From Ornithodoros turicata (taxonomy: Eukaryota; Arthropoda; Arachnida; Ixodida; Argasidae), in the NCBI RefSeq assembly GCF_037126465.1, contig NC_088210.1, positions 19,617,511-19,681,510 on the forward strand: a stretch of DNA of 64,000 nucleotides, given 5' to 3'. Position numbers and translations under genes: made by a program. Below, in pieces: positions 48,801 to 60,500 of the stretch. The notes under the pieces were generated by a model. The model did no database searches, was not told the origin of the DNA, and saw only the letters and a program-made list of their open reading frames with translations. Position 1 is the stretch's first letter, and each line of letters opens with the position of its first letter.

Positions 48801-51161
48801 TTTGCTGAGCTTTTTCTCGATTTGAGCGTGAAAGAAACCGTGATTTGGAGAAACGTTTGCGCTGTAGTGCCCCTTTAATGGAAACAACCTTTTTTAAACT
48901 TTGCTGAAGACCCTGGTGAGACCGACGCAGATTCGCGCAGAAGTGACCACCGCATCGGGACAGGTACGTTGGCCACACGAATTGCGTCAACCGCACATAC
49001 AGAAACCACGCACCTGAGATGTGTGCAGAATTCATCCACAAGCGTGCGAATACTTCACCTTTGTTTCAGTAGAAAACACATCATCCAGCACTGGAGGAGG
49101 CCAAATTCTACGCGATGCTGTTAGCGGAAGAAGTGTAGCCCTCGCGGTGGAATGGGCAACATCGGTGGGAGGCGACGTACCCCGGAAATCGGTGGCGGTG
49201 GGCTTCTACAACGGGTCTGCGTACCTAGCAGGTCGGACATTGCACGAACAAGAGCCTTGTCTGGTTGTACAGGAGCCCAGACCACTGTGCTTTTTCTTGG
49301 GACGTCAGACGTCCTTTCAACCTGCACTTCGCTTTCAATACCTGGTTGAGACGGACGGCCACATTTTCACTTGGGAAGACCCTGCACAAGGGAGGGCACT
49401 GCATGCTTCCTTAAGTGATATCACCTTTGGCAGATCTACAGCAGCGCACATGTAGGTGTCCACAATATTGCGTGACAGTTCCTGAAGGTAGTGCGTTCAT
49501 ATCACATATCACAAAGTAAAAAAATATAGTCTTCCATGCATCTTCAAAATTGCATTCCTATCTATATAGTTGTGTTGTGTTCAACCTGAGAACAATGCTG
49601 TTGGCACTGCCTTTTTACTCTAGGGTGTTTCTGTTTAGCTGCAAGAAATTTTCATAAAAAGGGGGCGTTGCCTTAGAACGCTCTTACTTTTGTCATGGGA
49701 TTACTCGACGGGGCTGGTACTAGGAAACCGTAGTTTTTCTCAATTTGCGGACCAATTAACCGAGATGTTTTAAATTTTATTATTGAGTTCAGGGAGCACA
49801 TTGCAATTGCGATATTAAAGGCTATCTCCACGTGATCCGCTAGAACGACTAGTGAAGCACAAAAGTAATCGCAGCCCGCGCCACAGACCTGACTATTTCA
49901 GCTCTGCCGTTTGCTGCAAGACTGCTAGTGATTGGGAAAAGAGCGACAGTTACGTCGATATCTCTGCCCTCAATTAACGTCACAGAAGAACGTCATACGC
50001 GATTATGCGCGACTGTATATTTCACGCAGAATATGTTATGGAAAGAAACATGGTCGATAGCATTTGTTTAAGTCCCACATATGCCTGGCAAGTGTCACTT
50101 GATAGTTTATGAAGAATTTCATTAAGAAATTTATGAAGAATTAGTTTTATTCAGGACGACCATTGTACCCCCTTTACAGAGGTTGGATGCATCCTTATGG
50201 CTATATATTTGATTGCTCGCAGGTTCCTAAGGGGTGGCCTGGTACATAAATCTGTGCTCTACACTTTCGAAGGCTCACAAGTGGGCTTGCCCCACGAGCT
50301 CTTATCCAAGGTGTCAGAGGCATATCCGCACGAGCGTTGGCGAGGTACGCATCGAGGTATGTCTCTTCGTGACGGAGTTCGTGCTGGCAGGTTCGCTTTC
50401 GTTGGCAGAGCTGTTCTCCCGTGAGTATGATATATACATCATCTACACCCCACGGACTCGGTGACAGGCATAACTACAAGGTAAGCTTTACAATATATGC
50501 AGTTTTCTTGTGGGCTAGTATGCCGGAATATTTCTTGCCCACAAAGGCTGGCCCAAATTTGCTATATAGATATTTCTAGAAGTACGCTGAAAAATGAAAC
50601 CCTTCTCTCTCTCTTTGGATTCCCTGGCTGTGACTTATTTCAACCCATTCACTTTCACTCTTTCCTTTCTTTCCCTTTCCATTCACTTCCACCTTTTCTC
50701 ACTTGCAGATGCACCTACTCTGTAGGGGCAGATGGCTTGTGCCGTGTGCTGTGGACGTGTGGAGCTGCGTGATGCTTGACCCAGTTGATCGGAACCCCCG
50801 TGCTTTGTACAGTTTCGAGTACCTCGCCCGTTCCAGGGGCACAACCTATGACTGGCAGTCGTACTACCTGAGTGCCGCGCCTCCCCACAACGCCGTGGTT
50901 GCAGGTAGATCACCCGATGGATCGCCCCTCTGGATCGGACGAAGCCTTGCAAGCAATGGTACACTAGCTGTGGGTTACATCCGTGATGACGGGCCAGCTC
51001 ACTTCCTGGCGGTTGACGTGGAACGCAGAGTGTGCGTGTTCATCACAGACGACATCCAGGTATATTTTTGGCTGCGGAGTATTTTTAGGGACATTCCGCT
51101 TTCGGGTTTTTTGAAATTTGGGGGCAAAAAATCGGGTTTTATTTCGGGAGCCGTAAAATAG
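45863..51161 (+). CDS. Acidic DM9-repeat (DUF3421-like) protein, many small phase-1 exons; model incomplete
   Basis: Function unknown; DM9 proteins in other invertebrates include cytosolic mannose-binding lectins. Acidic exons, all phase 1: 46011-46160 (EEAHEEE-type repeats), 46221-46235, 46316-46357, 46521-46586, 47340-47375, 47432-47485, 47545-47574, 47631-47651 (GC donor), 48666-48695, 48910-48963. Then 49070-49455 encodes a DM9-like unit (GGDVPRKSVAVGFYNGSAYL, AGRTLHEQEPC, FQYLVET) reaching a TAG. Further DM9 units follow on an exon ending at 50419 (VRAGRFAFVGRAVLP) and an exon from about 50726 (PPHNAVVAGRSPDGSPLWIG). Joining 49070-49455 to the later exons needs a weak donor near 49412 and the acceptor at about 50180; otherwise there are two genes. 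The start is unsettled: ATG 45863 opens MSSEDDEDEELP but ends phase 0 at 45949, while ATG 45943 (MAG|) ends in the needed phase 1. The last frame runs into a repeat and stops at 51161. Confidence 0.55.
46680..46992. mobile_element. TTAA-flanked MITE with GGAGCA(C/A)TGAGGTGAC ends
   Basis: TTAA at each end; the left end continues GGGAGCACTGAGGTGACC and the right end, reverse-complemented, AGGAGCAATGAGGTGACA. About 313 bp, no frame. A diverged single end of the same family is at about 38172. In an intron of the DM9-repeat gene. Confidence 0.75.
48727..48878. mobile_element. Short TTAA-flanked MITE
   Basis: 152 bp from TTAA at 48727 to TTAA at 48875-48878 with ends AGGGACACTA / TAGTGCCCCT inverted. 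Interior blocks (GTGACGTTACC, AAAGGAAC, GTGAAAGAAAC) recur at 58950-59290 in an MVK intron and, in reverse, near 6365-6490. Confidence 0.7.
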
Positions 51162-51440
51162 GGCTAAATCGGGTGGAAAATAAAAGAAAAATAACTTATC
51201 GTATTTTGGATTGATAGAATATGCGGGACAGCCGTGCTGAGTGTCCAATGCGTTCTCCAGTGCACGGATTGGTGGCTGAATTGGCACTTTGCCAAGTTCA
51301 TTTTCGGGTTTTACCCCAAGTGGTGATGATGCAAATTGGGGGTAAAAACAGGTTCCACCGGGTTTTACCCGAAAACACAAGGCCCAAGTATTTTGGCTTT
51401 GGGGTATATAATTGGGTACAGTGAGGCCCCTCAGCGTTGG
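51090..51440 (+). repeat. GGGTTTTACCC-type repeat (family B), forward copy
   Basis: Shares with the reverse copy at 32246 the TCGGGTTTTTTGAAA start, GGGTGGAAAATAAA, TGGCTGAATT(T/G)GCACTTTGC, GTGATGATGCAAAT and terminal GAAAACACAAGGCCCA blocks. It contains an AATAAA at 51179. It abuts the last DM9 exon, so it may supply that gene's 3' end. Confidence 0.7.
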
Positions 51441-52803
51441 GTACACTGGATGCACTGAATGCGGCGCTCAACTAATGGAGATAGCCAACAGAAGAATCAG
51501 TGTACCACGGATGATATCTGTGTATTCGCATGAGCGACAGTCCTCAGAATACTGCAGCGGAAGAACCTCATAGCTTCCTGCAGTCATGTCATTGAGAGCA
51601 CTCAACGTCATGTCTTTTCATGCGCCGTTCACTGTGGGGAACATCCAGCGGCACAGCTGCAAGATATTCCAAAGCAGACGACAGGAAAAGATGCAGATCG
51701 TCTGCTTGGTGCGCACTACGCCACTCCAGATCTTCCAGCTCTGTACAAGCGCTCGACGTAGCACGCAGCGGAACTTCCCCATGAGTGTTTTTTTGCCTTT
51801 TCTTCTACTAGATTATTCAATGGGGATGTTGCTTGTGTGAATACACAGTGTAGGTGGTGGCGCAACAAAATTTTGTTCTACAATAGTTGTTCTACAATCA
51901 AACTGTCCAACTTAACGGGGGTTATGTTGCATGATTGCGCGTGGCACCCGTAGCTTCTGTAACGGTGAATAACCAGAGATCATTAAAATGCCATGCCTGA
52001 ATTCCACATCCTAGTCGACACCAATTTTGTACCTGCCAGCACGACCGTACAGAGGTTCAGACATACTTAGGGGCAAAACACTCAACTGTTGATTCAAGCT
52101 TGTGCTTGTCTGTGGCACCCAGCTGGCAGCACTGCTGCTGGCAAAACTGCTGGCTGGTATAAGACTAATATAGGCAATGTGACCATAGGTCCTATATTCC
52201 ACAATGTTCCAGAAACTACTGCTCTGCATAAGAGTATGCCCTGTACATCACATCTCATGCTCAAAATGCATGGGCAGCAATACTCAGAAAATCACTCTGT
52301 CTTTCACGTTATTTCATTAGAAAACAAAACAAAACAAAAAAACAAGGAAATCAGCGAACATGATAAATTAGTTGTCCATCCCCGTGTGAGGTAATATGGT
52401 TCAAGAGGACGCCGTGTCGCAAAAGTGCAATCGTTGGCATACCACGAGAGGTGCAGGTCCATGTCCTGATGCTCAAACACAATGGCCTCTTGATGAACTA
52501 GCCCAATTATAATAGTGAGAGACAGATATAAACCTCATCATCATCACAATAAAGCTCGCTTTTCGAATAAACCTAACACCTGGTGGAGATGAGGGGCATC
52601 GATCCACGTACCTCTGAACACCCCCGTACACCCCGTATCACACCTCGTACCTGTACCGTACGCATCATTCCTATTGCTTGTTGTCATATCGACGGAAAAT
52701 AATGTCAAAATCTGCTGGCAGCTGAACTTCACTGCGCAATTCCCTTAGTGTCACTCGAAATCGGCAGTGCGCTAGAGAACAGGATCGTAGAGTACTACGA
52801 AGA
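51441..52803. other. Spacer between convergent DM9 gene and SDR gene
   Basis: No exon could be supported. It holds a sequence near 51515-51560 (GCATGAGCGACAGTCC, GCAGCGGAAG) related to 32648-32690, plus AT-rich DNA. Confidence 0.45.
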
Positions 52804-52809
52804 TTTATT
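52804..52809 (-). terminator. Probable polyadenylation signal of the SDR gene
   Basis: AATAAA on the minus strand, about 410 bp beyond the stop codon at 53219. Confidence 0.4.
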
Positions 52810-53218
52810 TTCTGCCTTACTCACGCCCACAATAATAACAGTTATTCCATTTTATTCCCGTAAAGCCTTCAGTCCACAACCAATAGACATTGTGATACGT
52901 AGATATCAGAGTATACAAAAATAGAGCATTCTCTGTTTTCGTGTCATAGAGGAACGTTATACAACCTACTTGCAGGTGCTGGTAAAGGCACCACAAGGAC
53001 CCGTGGTACGTAGTGCAAAGCCCCCGTCGAAGGGCGCCAACGTACATTGGAATTCCACACCACTGCGACCAAGTCCATGAATGCCTTATTGTGAATGCAG
53101 AACCTGACTAAAGAGCTGCAACAGGGCACCGACAGGGTGGTTGCAAGTTGCACCAATACCGTACACCTATTAGGAATGTGAGGGTACACAAGTAGCTCCG
53201 TAACACTCGAGCATCTGG

Positions 53219-56200
53219 TCAGAACTTGAGAGATTTATAGTAATCGAGGGAGCGGCTGACTGCGTCGTCTGGTGATATGGAAGGGTAGTAGCCAAGACGC
53301 AGTGTCGCCTTCGTACGATTAAAAAAGAGGGAGGTGCAGATGTAGGTGACCGAGGAAGCCGGAGGTGGGGCGCAGGAAGAGTGCCAGACTGGGCGCAACA
53401 TGCGTAGCGCAAGGGCCCACAACCACAGGAGTAACACTGCCAACAGGTAAGGGATTGTGTAGTCCGAGAGACGACAGCCCTGGCATTCCACAAACGGGCG
53501 CAAGAACTCGTAAATGTCTTCGAGAGGTGTGTCGTCTGTTACGAAAAACACTTCACCTGCTACAGAATCGTCTGTGGCTAGCCGGTTTTTTGCTTGCAGA
53601 TGTGCTTGTGCTGCATTACCCACGTAGGTTACCTGCAAGTAAAGTGACCTGGTGAGAAAAGCTGCAACTAATATTAGTGCAGATATAACCCAGTCTAGTC
53701 TCGCATAATTTAAATCAAACTAGCATATTTCGTGCTTGCAAAACTGTGTCCCTGCTCAAGCTGCATTTGTTACTACTAGCATTTACAGTGCACAACACTA
53801 CTAAGCAAGCACCCTGTAAAACATTTCTCCTGGTGCACACTTGCTAGTAGCTCAGCTGCAGTCAACTTGCAGGCATTAGCCCAGCAACATTTAGAAGCAA
53901 GGAAAGAAACCAACAAGTTGAATAGTTTTTTAGTAAACCACTTTGCAACGTCCCGGTGCGATACGGTACGATAATCCAAAACGACTGATGCTGTTGAGGT
54001 TTTGGTACGCTGTGGAAGGAGGCAGTACAGTTAATTAACGTCTTGGTACTCTCGAATGGCAAATCCAGAACCCTGAATCTGTATAATGTTACGCTGTTGA
54101 GGAGTTCCGTTATTGCAATCCATTTCAATCACCTTGAGCACCATAATAATGCTATGGGAGTCCGCAGTCAGCCCAGCCCCACAACCCGTGCGATGTCTCC
54201 GATAACATGGTACGCGCTATTCCTCCAGGAGATCCGTGCCAGCGATATGCTAGCGAAGCTCCGATAGCCTCGTGCATATGCTGTGAGACCAATGCCATAG
54301 TAGGTACCGTATTGGAAATGCAAAAACAATCGACTAAAAAACACGGGGCTGCTACTAATTCTGTCACTCACCTGGAAACGTTCGTCGACACTGCGGACCT
54401 TGGACAGGCAATTATTGGATGCCTTGGCATGTCGCAGGAACTCCACCACAAAGTGTGTGTCCTGCTCTCCAAACATCGCTGTCGGGCGCAATACCAGCGT
54501 CCTAAACTTGGTCGCTCCGTCGGCGAGCACCCGGTGATTGGCCTGCAGTACCAGCTGCTCGGCGCGATGTTTGGTTTCCGCGTAAGGCCCCATGAGAAAG
54601 TGCTTCGGGGTGAAGGTCGTGTTCTCAGCCCCGAAGAAGATATGGTTGCTGCTCACCACCACATCTACCGTGCTGGTGAACACCAAGTACGGAACGTTCT
54701 GTTTGATGCATGCATCTATCACATTGCGTGTGCCTGAAAGAAAAATTTACGCTGTCAGAAGCACATCACCAGGGTATTGCACGGATCAGTGTCCCTGAAA
54801 ACTCTGAAAAACCCTGAAAACTAACTTGCCAAAGTGCAAATTCAGCCACAAATGCGGTCACTGGAGGACACTATGGATTCTACATTCAGTACTTCTGTTT
54901 TGCACCTCGTGCTCATCATTGTAAATGCGAGGGGCGCTCTTTTTAATTTTCTCCCCCAAAATATGCTTTTCCAGCTAATATCGCCCGATTTTACCCCCCC
55001 CAAGTTTCATATACGAATGTAGCGTACATAACGCCAATGCTCAAGAGCACAGGTGTGAGCAAATTTTGTAACTACGGTAACCATGTATCAATAAGCAAAC
55101 CCGCCTCTTCTGGTATAACCTTTACAACTACCTATTTGCCCCCGGTGGTCCTCTACGCAAAAAAAATCACTCGAAAAAGCATCAAGCATGAGACGACCTA
55201 TTTGTCAATCCTGTGCACCTTGTTGGTTTTTCAAATGTGTCGAAACTTGTTCAATGACTTCCTTCCCCACAGTATCGTCATTTCAAATCAGTAAACCCCT
55301 CCGGACATTTCTTGAGTGCCCTTCACATTTGTATTAAAGTACTACGATAAATGATGTTGTCACAATATCATGTTCGTTCAATGCGAGGACCTCCTTTCCT
55401 GGAACTTTTTTCTCCATGGAAACAAAAATGTATGACCAAGTTGCTAACCTTCCACATTGACGGCTTCGAGAGCCTCAACATCCGGAAAAAGACCGACGTC
55501 CACCCGGGCAGCTGCATGAATAACGCAGTCCACCCCAGCAAATGCTTCCTGTAAGGCTCTGGCATTGCACAGGTCCCCGGTGATTTCCTTAGTCGGTTTG
55601 TCTGTCTTGTGCCCTGTAAATAAGCAACCAGTAAACTAACCAAATATACCATAGAGACAGCAAAGTGAACATCAATTTTAGCATGTGGTGGTAGTTTAGC
55701 ATGTAGTTTTTTGTTTTGTTTTTCAGAATTGGAATTTTGTGAAACATTGGCGATATGACGGCAACATATCGGCGTTAGAAGCACCAGTTTAGCACCAGTT
55801 TAGCACCAACATAGCACACTTTGGCATTTGTCGTTCCCGACTCACTCTCAAACTTGTAAATATGAGTTGGAATGCTCACAAAAGAATAGGATAGTTCATA
55901 ACAGGCAGTGTCAGCAGCAAAAAAAGCACGGGCAAAAATACAGACAAATGCTATTGTACGTGTTTATTGTCTCTATTATTTTTTTTGCCAACATCAACAG
56001 CTATGGTTCAGAATTACAACATTGTCCATGTCTTTACCATAGCCCATTTTCTTACTCTCATATCACCGAGGAAGGGTTTCTAAGGAAGCACTGCCAATTC
56101 GCAGCGTCCAGCCGAAAACCTCAGACTCTCAGCAGTTCAGTCCAGATTAGCGCTGTGGTAGGCCCACGGAGAACACTCACCACAAAATTTAGATCGTGCA

Positions 56201-56763
56201 AAGTTCCACAAACGTGCTTAGCTTGTTAATTAAGACCACGAATTTAACCAGTGCCTCACAGAAATGGCGACAACCTTCTCTGGCTGCCACACCACTGTCT
56301 GGCAGGCACTGGTTGTGTGTATTGCTACAAATTTGCTACACGCCAGGTTTGCTTATGTGCACACAATCTTTCAAAGTAATAAGGTACGTGTGAACAAAGT
56401 GCTGTATAGGCCTACGTACATAGGTATAGATATACAATATGTATGCACTGGAAAAGCTATGCTCACCTAGCTTGTTTTCATAGGGAACGATGTCAAAGAG
56501 GCGAATTTCACGCACTGTCTGGTCCTCCTCCTGCAGAAGCTTCACTATGTGTTGTCCAAGAAAGCCACTCGAGCCAGTAACTAAAACCACTTCAGCTTTC
56601 CGTTGCTCATTTCTGTAACCAATGGCTGTGTGAGTTTTTTTTTTAAATACTGAAAACAACGAAGCATGCTTCCTTACCCTACTGGAGCTCCCCATGGCGA
56701 GACTACATCCAATTCGGGGCTCTCATTTCCATTAGTGCTGCTACGTTCTGCGTCAAACGACAT
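53219..56763 (-). CDS. 3beta-hydroxysteroid dehydrogenase/isomerase-family SDR, membrane-anchored (5 exons, 390 aa)
   Basis: Extended short-chain dehydrogenase that uses NAD(P) to oxidise a 3-hydroxyl group on a sterol or steroid-like substrate. Exons 5'-3': 56678-56763, 56467-56612, 55449-55613, 54372-54733, 53219-53632; total 1173 nt, frame and phases consistent. Motifs: Rossmann glycines TGSSGFLG (41-48), GDLCNARAL and DCVIHAAARVDVG typical of the 3beta-HSD branch, active-site Thr/Ser in FTSTVDVV (about 151-158), catalytic YAETK with Tyr183 and Lys187, then LRPTAMFGEQD. A hydrophobic segment YLLAVLLLWLWALAL (about 315-329) is the membrane helix expected for ER-bound members. The length suits the HSD3B/NSDHL group; I cannot tell which from sequence alone. 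Start chosen at the first ATG of the 5' exon, preceded by a splice-acceptor-like CTTACAG, so a non-coding first exon may exist. Divergent from MVK. Confidence 0.93.
54795..55020. repeat. Degenerate family B repeat in SDR intron
   Basis: Carries CTGAAAACTAACTTGCCAAA, GTGCAAATTCAGCC and GCCCGATTTTACCCCCC blocks seen in the reverse copy at 32246-32660. Boundaries approximate. Confidence 0.5.
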
Positions 56764-57565
56764 CCTGTAAGAAATATTCTGTTTGTGCTTGTGTTTGACA
56801 TATGGCATGGTTATAGAAAGCAAATGCTATATTTTACTTTTCCTTCTTTTACGATAATCTAAAGCAGCAAAGAAAAAAAAAACAACTTTTCCCAGTCTTA
56901 CGACAGATGTGACATGATATTTCGCACTCGCACATCTGTTACTATATATGTGTGTAATATTTGCGCCGCACTCAGTTTCCTCGTCGCCACTGATGTGCTG
57001 ATAAAAGAAACGAAGGTCGCCAGAAAAACAAAACAAACGTGGCATTTCTGTATTTCATGGCTAGACTATTTCCTCTGTCCCGGATAATTTTTTTATTCTT
57101 TCCTGTTCCTGCGAGTACTCGCTCGTATGCACGACGTTTTATTCAATGGAGGTCGTGCTTGCGATGCCAACCCGTGAGAATTATAATTTCGAACAAAACC
57201 TACGATAATTTGCGTGGTATTCAGATCCAGCGCTGTCAAATGGGGAGGTGCTTAATATTAAACGCCACACACTCACTTGACAGGTGCTTGTATTGACGTT
57301 TCTTATCCTTGAGTTAAGACCGGGAAAAAACCTTCGAACTCACGTATCAAGCCACGTGCAACAGCTAGCGTACGGCCCGCTTCAAGAAGTTATACGTTTA
57401 AAAATGCAGTATCATAAGGAGGAAAAGTTGTGCATGCACATCACCTGCAGGCGTTTCCTCCTTGTCTGTCTGCTGATCTTGTCACACTCGACGCACTCTC
57501 TGCCATTTCCCGCTTTCACCTCTCCACTCCACGTCTTTTGCTCTTTAGCCGGTAAGGTGAGAAGC
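56764..57565. promoter_or_regulatory. Divergent promoter region SDR / MVK
   Basis: About 800 bp between the start codons. Contains splice-site-like sequences near both ATGs, so 5' non-coding exons are likely. No other gene seen. Confidence 0.4.
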
Positions 57566-60500
57566 ATGAGCACATACAGGGTTTCTGTCCCCGGCAAAGT
57601 TATACTACACGGAGAGCACGCTGTCGTTTACGGCAAGGTAAGCGAAACAGCTTCTGTATTAGGGCATAGCTTCACACAAGCATATTTTGTGTGTGCAAAG
57701 GTTGTCGTAGCAGACATCCGTTCACGGAAATGTTTGTAGCTCTCGGCACTTTCCTTGTTGGTTGGGTTCTGGGCCGTCTGGAAAAGGCAAGCTTTGCTGT
57801 GTGCTTCCGCAACACACTGCATTTTGTTTGCAGTGCGAAACATAGGAAAGACAAATGCACGTCGAGGAAACCGGGAGTGCTGATAAAAGATATTGGCACT
57901 ATCGTCCTATCGTCATCGACAGCCAAAGCGCGCTGAATTCGAATTTGAAGTGAGATCATTTACTGTGGATATCATTAACGAATGAATAAATAAATAAATG
58001 TTTCCTGCCTGTGGCCACAGCTGCTTTGTAGTTGTAGCCTCAGGACGAGAGCCGCCGATATTTCGAACAGTGACTGTTCTCTTTTTCTTTCAACATCTCA
58101 AGACAACATGGACGAGGAAACATGGCATATGCCACATCCTCATGTTTCCCAGCTTTTTACATTTATAAACTAAGGAAATTTTTACAAAAATCCTCCTATT
58201 GATCCTTACCAGCACAGTCTTGCATGTCACTGGCATCAACAGCATCTACACTAGGCCCTATGCTTGCATATAGGCTCAGATGGCTACAGAAGCTCATAAC
58301 GTTTAATAATGTCACACAATAATTCGTGAAAGCAGTAGCTTGGGCACTTACAGCAAGGGGTCGGCTTCTTTCCGACATTTCCGTTTCTAAAATTAAACCT
58401 CTCTAGCCAGGATAACAAAGCCACTCCCCTTAATGCAGGACAGTATAACTCTGGTATATTGTGTACGCCATGTTGTAGAATTTGATATTTGCTGCCACAG
58501 AATAAAAGCGTTAGATACGCTGTCTATGCAGGCGGCAGTAGCTGTGAGCGTGGGCCTTCGTACTGTGGTAACGCTCAGCCCTCATGAATCTGGAGTGGTT
58601 TTAGAGCTGCCTGATTTTAAGTGGGAGGCAAAATGGAACCATGATCAATTCTCGTACCTGACCAACATCACATTTGCAGGTGAGCTGGACAAAAGTATCT
58701 CATCCCTTGCATGCACAAGAGCAGTGTGTGCATCCTAGAAATAACATATGCTACGTGCCACGATTCCATTCGAGCAGGAGAGCCACTTTTGCTGTCGGAC
58801 ACACTTGTGCCGCATCTTTCTTCGCTCCTTGAAGTGGATGCTGCCAATGTTTCCAAAAAGCAGGCCGCCACTGCATTTCTTTTCCTCTATGTTGGAACAG
58901 CATTACAGCATGGTTCTGGGCAAGTGCCTTTTACATGAGTTGGATGCCTTTAAAGGGGGCAATGATGAGCGACAATAATTTTTCCTTGTAGAATGAAAGG
59001 TGCTGTTACCTTGACAACAACACAAATGGAACGGGAGTCATTGGTTGCGTCGTTTGTGATTTATGAGTGAAAGAAACTGCTTTCCACTTTCCCTCTCCTC
59101 CTCAAAAAGGTAGACAATGCTTTTGCAGTCCTCCCGCACCATCAGGCATCTTGAAAACGTACATTGCACTTTCTTTCTTTTGCTCATAAATCACGAATGG
59201 CACAGCGAATGAATCTCATTCCTTTTGCGTTGGTGTCAAGGCAACGCACTCCACGAGGAAAAATGTTTGCTCTTTAGTATCCCTTTATACGCTTGCAACA
59301 CAGTTTTACGTCCTACGTCACTGCCCTCTGTCTAGCACAAGGTTACACTTTGTTTACCCATGCAGGGTTTTCCCGTGCGTACGAATTGAAGTCAAGTCGC
59401 AGTTGCCTATTGGTGCGGGACTAGGATCCTCGGCATCCTTTGCCGTAGGGATTTCCGCAGCCTTTCTTTCCCAATGGGGGCTTCACGAAGACAAGGATTT
59501 GATAAACGGTTGGGCCTATGAAGCCGAACGCATCCTGCATGGGAAGCCTTCTGGGATTGACAACAGTATCTGCACCTATGGTACCTATCATGCTCCATCA
59601 TTGCTTATCTATCTATGGGTTCTGAACCAAAATCGAAAGCGTTCAATGTAGCTTGATCCTTCACACAAATCGAAAGGGTGCTTCAACGACCACGCCAAAA
59701 ATTTTTAACCGAAAAGCACACTATGGAAAAATATGTAGGGAACTTGTGCCGCGTATGAGTAATTTTATGAAATTTCAATTGAAAGAAATTTAATTTCCTG
59801 AATTGATTGAATTTGTCAGAACAGTGGTAAAAGTTTTTGTTGTTGTTTGGAGGAACAGAAAGCTCATGGCAGATTTACTTGATACCATTACAAAATACAT
59901 CCCCTACTACCATGGTAATAACGGGGGCGGGGGGGGGGGGGGGAGAAAGTTTAAAACCTCATTTCGAGACATGCAAATGTAATTTAAGTATAGCAAACTA
60001 TACCAAGCCAAGCAGATTCAATTCAAGTAATTGAATTTATTTCAATAAATACAGGAAAGAATTATTCGTAGTAAGTAGCAAAAGTTCCCTACTGATAAAC
60101 GTCACTGACCACGTTTTTCCCATGGCGTGCTTTTTTTATCTATTTTTTTTTACATGGTTACATGAAATACGCTGTATATTTCGGGACAGCTCAACGCCAC
60201 CCGCAACATTACGGGAGTCCGTGACGGACTTAGGCGGACGCATGACACCAACATGCTTCACACTGTTGCATGCACATTGATCATGTTGTGAAAACACTCA
60301 CTGGACACAACATACTTGGAGCGCATCTGCAAGCTTGCTAGGCAAACACGTAAAATATTTGCTTTAACAAAACGTGCAAGCCTGCTTCTTTGCATGCCTG
60401 GTCTCTGCCGTCTTCTCGTTCGTGCCACTTTCTATGTGCATGTTAAGTTTTACTCCGACAGAGATATATCCTGTAGCGCTCACGTTGTCTGTAAGCCTGT

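Noticed and set aside
51586..51840. 84-codon + strand ORF
   Set aside because: No similarity recognised, no splice sites in phase with the DM9 exons, and it neighbours repeat sequence.
54168..54371. Extension of the SDR exon as an open frame beyond 54372
   Set aside because: A strong donor (CAG|GTGAGT) ends the exon at 54372, and the exon at 53219-53632 continues the family's VTYVGNAAQAH segment in phase. The extension has no similarity to the family.
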